Source of the DNA: Bifidobacteriaceae bacterium
GTDB lineage: Bacteria > Actinomycetota > Actinomycetes > Actinomycetales > WQXJ01
Reading direction: 5' to 3'
Length of the DNA stretch: 8,649 nucleotides
Assembly: GCA_031278675.1 (NCBI GenBank)
Contig: JAITJY010000038.1
Span: forward strand, 1-8,649
Shown: in pieces, positions 5,591-8,649 of the stretch
How positions within the stretch are numbered: the first letter of the stretch is position 1
Layout of the letters: every line of letters starts with the position of its first letter
Program-made: the position numbers and the translations under genes
The notes under the pieces: model-generated
Databases searched by the model: none
Told to the model about the DNA's origin: nothing
The model's input: only the letters and a program-made list of their open reading frames with translations

Positions 5591-8542
5591 TTATGCCCGG
5601 ACGGTCAAGGTTGAGCCCTTGTCCCGGGTGGGACGGACTTCGATGCGTTCAGGGATGGCCTGTTTGAGGGCTTCGACGTGTGAGACCAGGCCCACCACCC
5701 GGCCGCCTTGGCGCAGGCGGACCAACTGGGAGAGGACCGCCTCCAAGGATTCGTTGTCGAGGGACCCGAATCCCTCGTCGACGAACAGTGTTTCCATGCT
5801 GGTCCCGCCCGCCTCTGCGGTGACCACATCCGCCAAACCGAGGGCAAGAGCCAGCGAAACATAGAAGGTCTCGCCTCCGGACAGGGTGCGCGGAGCGCGG
5901 GCTTCGCCTGTTTGATTGTCCCTGACACGCAGTGCTAGCCCGGTCCGGCGTTGGCGCGCTACCTCCTTATCTTCGCTGTATTCCAGGACGTAGCGGCCAG
6001 TTGACATGGGCCCGAGGCGCTCATTGGCAGCAGCGATCACCTCTTCGAAGCGCCGGACCAACACATAGGTTGTCAGGTCAACTCCGCGCAGGTTGCCTGC
6101 GCCGCCCGCCGTCAACTCCGCGAGCCTGACCAGCGGCGCTGTGGCCACACGCGCTTGCGCCAAGGTCTTGGCTGAGGCCTCAAGAGCGCCTGCTGCGGCC
6201 TGGGTTTGGGCAGCTACTCGTTTGGCCACGGCCAGCGTGGCTTCGGCGGCCTGTGCGTTGGCCCTGGCCGCATCAGCGGCCTCCGCCAAGCGCTCGGCTT
6301 CGGCTTGGAGCGCGGTCCTGTCGCCCATCGCATCGGCTAGAGCGGACTCGGCGAGCCGTTCGCGGAGCGAGAGTAACTCGGCGGCGGCGGCCGTCAATTC
6401 GGCCGCGATGCGTTCGGTCTCAAGTTCGGGCAGGTCAGCGGCCTGGGCCGCTGGCACAGACGCGAACCCGGCTGCGGTGATGGCCTGTTCGGCGGCCGCC
6501 TCAGCGGCCTTAGCTGACCGCCGTGCCTCCAGGAGCCGACGGACGGCTTCCAATTCGCGGTCGGCCTGGGTTTTCGCAGCCTGGGCGGCCTTCAGTGCGG
6601 CCTCAGCCGTGGGCAGATCACCAGCCCCGGAGCTTCTTTCACGCAGGCGGATCACCTGGTCATGGGCTTGCGCGAGCGCCGCCTCAGCCGCAGCGGCCTC
6701 GGTTTTGGCCGTCTCGACACCGGCTTGAGCGCGAGTTGCGGCTGCGGTCAGGGCGTCCAACTCCCCGAGGTCAGCCAGTTGCTGGGTGGCCGCCGCCAGC
6801 GCGGCGGCCACCTCTTGAGGCTCGGCGCGGCCGGTTTGACCGGTGAGTTCTGCCAGGACGGCGTCGGCTTCCTGGGCCGCCCGTCCGGCCTGTTCATAGG
6901 CTGCCTCTGCTGCCTTGCGGGAGGCTTCGGCCGCAGCCACGTCCTCCAGGCTTACTGCGTCGGCTCCGGCCTCGGCTGGTTCGGGGTGTTCCGTCGAACC
7001 GCAGACCGGGCACGGTTCGTCTGGCGCCAGCTTGGCCGCCATCTCGCCGGCGATCCCCGCGAGCCTCGCTTCGCGGGCCGCCACCTCGGTCGCCAGCGCA
7101 CTGTCAAAGGCCGCCTTGGCCTGGGTGGCTGTCTGAGCCGCCTTGTCCAAGCGGACCTGAGCTTTCCCCTGTTCGCCGAGTTTGCGGCTGAGTGAAGTCA
7201 ACCGCTCGACCTCCGCTTGCAGCCGCGGGGCTTCCCTTCCGGCAGTTTCCGCAGCCTGCCGCGCCAATTCCCACCGCGACTGCTGCGCGTCAAGGGTTGT
7301 GAGTGCAGCGCGATCCCGTTTCGCCGCAGCAGCTTCGGCCGCCTGGGCCTGTTCCAACTGCGCCGCCGCGACCCGTTGTTCTAGGGCGCGTCCTTCGGCT
7401 AGGGCGGCGGCTTCTTGGGCGGTTTGGAAGGGACGGACCTCGCTTACGTCAGCGGCTAACCCCAGATTCGTGGCCACCGCTTCAGCTCCGGTCAGTTCTG
7501 CGGCAGCTTTGGTCATCGCTTTGACCAGCGGCAGCGCGCTTTGGGCGCGGCGCGCCGCGTCAAGGGCGCCTGCGGCAGCGGACCGGGCTTTGGCACCGGC
7601 TTCTAACTCAGTCAGGCGGGCGGAGAGTTCTTCCCGCAACGCGGCGTTTTTCGCCTTGGCGGCGGCTTCATCACGGATCGCTTGTGCTTCGGCCGTGGCG
7701 CCGGCGGCCTGGTCTGCGGCTACTTGAGCCTCAGCCAAGGCGCGTTGGACGTCTGCCACGGTGACGGAGGCGGCCTGCGCCGCCGCCGCAGCGGCTGCTT
7801 CCGGTTGACCGATCAGCGCCAAACCATCCAGTTCTTGGTGCAGTGCATCAGCGTCAGCTTCTTCCAAGGAGGCGGCCAGCACTAACTGGTCAGTGGCGCG
7901 GCGCACCGCGCCGGCCAGTTGGTCGAGTTCCTTGCCGACCGCGAGCCGCCGGCTCTTGAGTTCCTCGACTAGCCGCTGGTAGAACTCGGTGCCGAAGATC
8001 TGCTGGAGCAGGACCCTCCGCTCATCGCTGCCGGAACGCAGGAACTGAGCGAATTGTCCTTGGGGTAACACCACGGTCTGGACAAACTGCGTCCGGGTCA
8101 GGCCTAAGATCGCCGGGACCTCACGTGCGGCTTCGGCAACGTTGCCGGAGACTAGTTCCTGGGTGCCGGCTGCGGGGCTCGTCAACCGCCACAACCGGGC
8201 GGTTTGCTGGACCGTGACCACGCCGCTGCTGCGGCGCTTGGGCCGCTCATACCCGGGGGTGCGCCGCACCCGGTAAATCCCAGAGTTGACCTCGAAGATC
8301 AGGTCAACGAATGACTCTGCATCGCTTGCGGCATAGTCCGAACGCAGACGGTGCTTGTCGGACGAGTCATCCGCTAGGCCTCCGAACAGCGCAAACACTA
8401 TCGCGTCTAGCACTGTTGATTTGCCCGCCCCGGTGGGCCCTTCAAGCAAGAACAGCCCGGACCGGCTCAGGGGGTGGAAGTCGATCTCCACCTGGCCAGC
8501 AAACGGACCAACTGCTGAAAACACCAATCGATGGAGCCTCAT
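5591..8542 (-). CDS. sbcC: Exonuclease SbcCD subunit C (SMC-like ATPase)
   Basis: Complete 983-residue Rad50-type ATPase. With the nuclease SbcD it cuts DNA hairpins and protein-blocked ends and degrades double-strand ends. N-terminal half: FLLEGPTGAGKSTVLDAIVFALFGG with Walker A GPTGAGKST (35-43), and Q-loop region VVLPQGQFAQFLRS (157-170). Two long Ala/Glu/Gln-rich coiled-coil arms flank the zinc hook CPVC (511-514, in EPCPVCGSTEHPEP). C-terminal half: signature LSGGETFYVSLALALGLADVV (887-907), Walker B ETLFVDEGFG (917-926), D-loop SLD (927-929) and switch His955 in LVSHV. The ATG overlaps the sbcD stop in ATGA, with GGGAGG 6 nt upstream, so the two are translationally coupled. Length is near the family norm. 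It converges on pckG without a clear terminator of its own. Confidence 0.97.
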   Translation of the reverse strand: MRLHRLVFSAVGPFAGQVEIDFHPLSRSGLFLLEGPTGAGKSTVLDAIVFALFGGLADDSSDKHRLRSDYAASDAESFVDLIFEVNSGIYRVRRTPGYERPKRRSSGVVTVQQTARLWRLTSPAAGTQELVSGNVAEAAREVPAILGLTRTQFVQTVVLPQGQFAQFLRSGSDERRVLLQQIFGTEFYQRLVEELKSRRLAVGKELDQLAGAVRRATDQLVLAASLEEADADALHQELDGLALIGQPEAAAAAAAQAASVTVADVQRALAEAQVAADQAAGATAEAQAIRDEAAAKAKNAALREELSARLTELEAGAKARSAAAGALDAARRAQSALPLVKAMTKAAAELTGAEAVATNLGLAADVSEVRPFQTAQEAAALAEGRALEQRVAAAQLEQAQAAEAAAAKRDRAALTTLDAQQSRWELARQAAETAGREAPRLQAEVERLTSLSRKLGEQGKAQVRLDKAAQTATQAKAAFDSALATEVAAREARLAGIAGEMAAKLAPDEPCPVCGSTEHPEPAEAGADAVSLEDVAAAEASRKAAEAAYEQAGRAAQEADAVLAELTGQTGRAEPQEVAAALAAATQQLADLGELDALTAAATRAQAGVETAKTEAAAAEAALAQAHDQVIRLRERSSGAGDLPTAEAALKAAQAAKTQADRELEAVRRLLEARRSAKAAEAAAEQAITAAGFASVPAAQAADLPELETERIAAELTAAAAELLSLRERLAESALADAMGDRTALQAEAERLAEAADAARANAQAAEATLAVAKRVAAQTQAAAGALEASAKTLAQARVATAPLVRLAELTAGGAGNLRGVDLTTYVLVRRFEEVIAAANERLGPMSTGRYVLEYSEDKEVARQRRTGLALRVRDNQTGEARAPRTLSGGETFYVSLALALGLADVVTAEAGGTSMETLFVDEGFGSLDNESLEAVLSQLVRLRQGGRVVGLVSHVEALKQAIPERIEVRPTRDKGSTLTVRA

Positions 8543-8649
8543 GCTTCGCCTCCCGTTGCTCCGAGCGCCGTCAGTGCAATGTCCAACTGCTCTAATTCGG
8601 CGGCGGTTGCCGCCAACCCACCGGCATATTCAATGAATTGGGCCACCAC
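8539..8649 (-). CDS. sbcD: Exonuclease SbcCD subunit D, C-terminal end only
   Basis: The last 36 codons of a gene entering from the right edge, ending VVAQFIEYAGGLAATAAELEQ and then LDIALTALGATGGEA, with the TGA at 8541-8539 inside the ATG of sbcC. SbcD is the Mre11-type Mn-dependent nuclease of the SbcCD complex. Only its C-terminal tail is visible, which has no catalytic motif. The identification rests on the sbcD-sbcC gene order with a 4-nt overlap and on an acidic Leu/Ala helical tail like that of actinobacterial SbcD. Confidence 0.85.
   Translation of the reverse strand: MVAQFIEYAGGLAATAAELEQLDIALTALGATGGEA
8549..8554 (-). promoter_or_regulatory. Ribosome binding site of sbcC
   Basis: GGGAGG on the minus strand lies 6 nt before the sbcC ATG, inside the last codons of sbcD. 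It fixes the sbcC start and supports coupled translation of the two subunits. Confidence 0.75.

Noticed and set aside
6093..6728. Ser/Ala-rich plus-strand frames opposite the sbcC coiled coil
   Set aside because: They mirror the Ala/Glu/Gln codons of SbcC; no start signal or family resemblance.

Overview
The window comes from a high-GC Gram-positive chromosome, most likely an actinobacterium. The evidence is a GTP-type PEP carboxykinase of actinobacterial character, an alanine-rich SbcC, third codon positions dominated by G and C, and GTG and TTG start codons. I cannot name a genus from sequence alone.

Layout from left to right. (1) Positions 1-1592, minus strand: a two-gene restriction-like operon. 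A 320-residue protein resembling the M subunits of restriction systems is followed, with an 11-nt overlap, by a superfamily-2 helicase that runs off the left edge. The helicase carries a GIY-YIG-like segment at its N-terminus. (2) Positions 1655-2040, minus strand: a clearly coding stretch with no usable start codon. It begins where the lipoprotein gene stops, so it is either the frameshifted tail of that gene or the remnant of another gene. (3) Positions 2033-3145, minus strand: a predicted secreted lipoprotein with a TTG start. (4) Positions 3146-3602: a G-rich gene-free leader with a 29-nt tandem repeat (three full copies), 15-nt direct repeats and a canonical G-quadruplex motif. (5) Positions 3603-5450, plus strand: pckG, a complete GTP-dependent PEP carboxykinase, ending at a strong intrinsic terminator whose 3' flank has been partly duplicated. 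(6) Positions 5591-8649, minus strand: sbcC, complete, with the last 36 codons of sbcD overlapping its start.

pckG and sbcCD are housekeeping genes (gluconeogenesis and DNA end or hairpin processing) and converge on a short repeat-bearing intergenic region. The left third looks like accessory DNA: a putative defence operon next to a damaged gene. The least ordinary parts are the restriction-like operon, the abutting reading frames near 2040, and the repeat and G-quadruplex leader of pckG.
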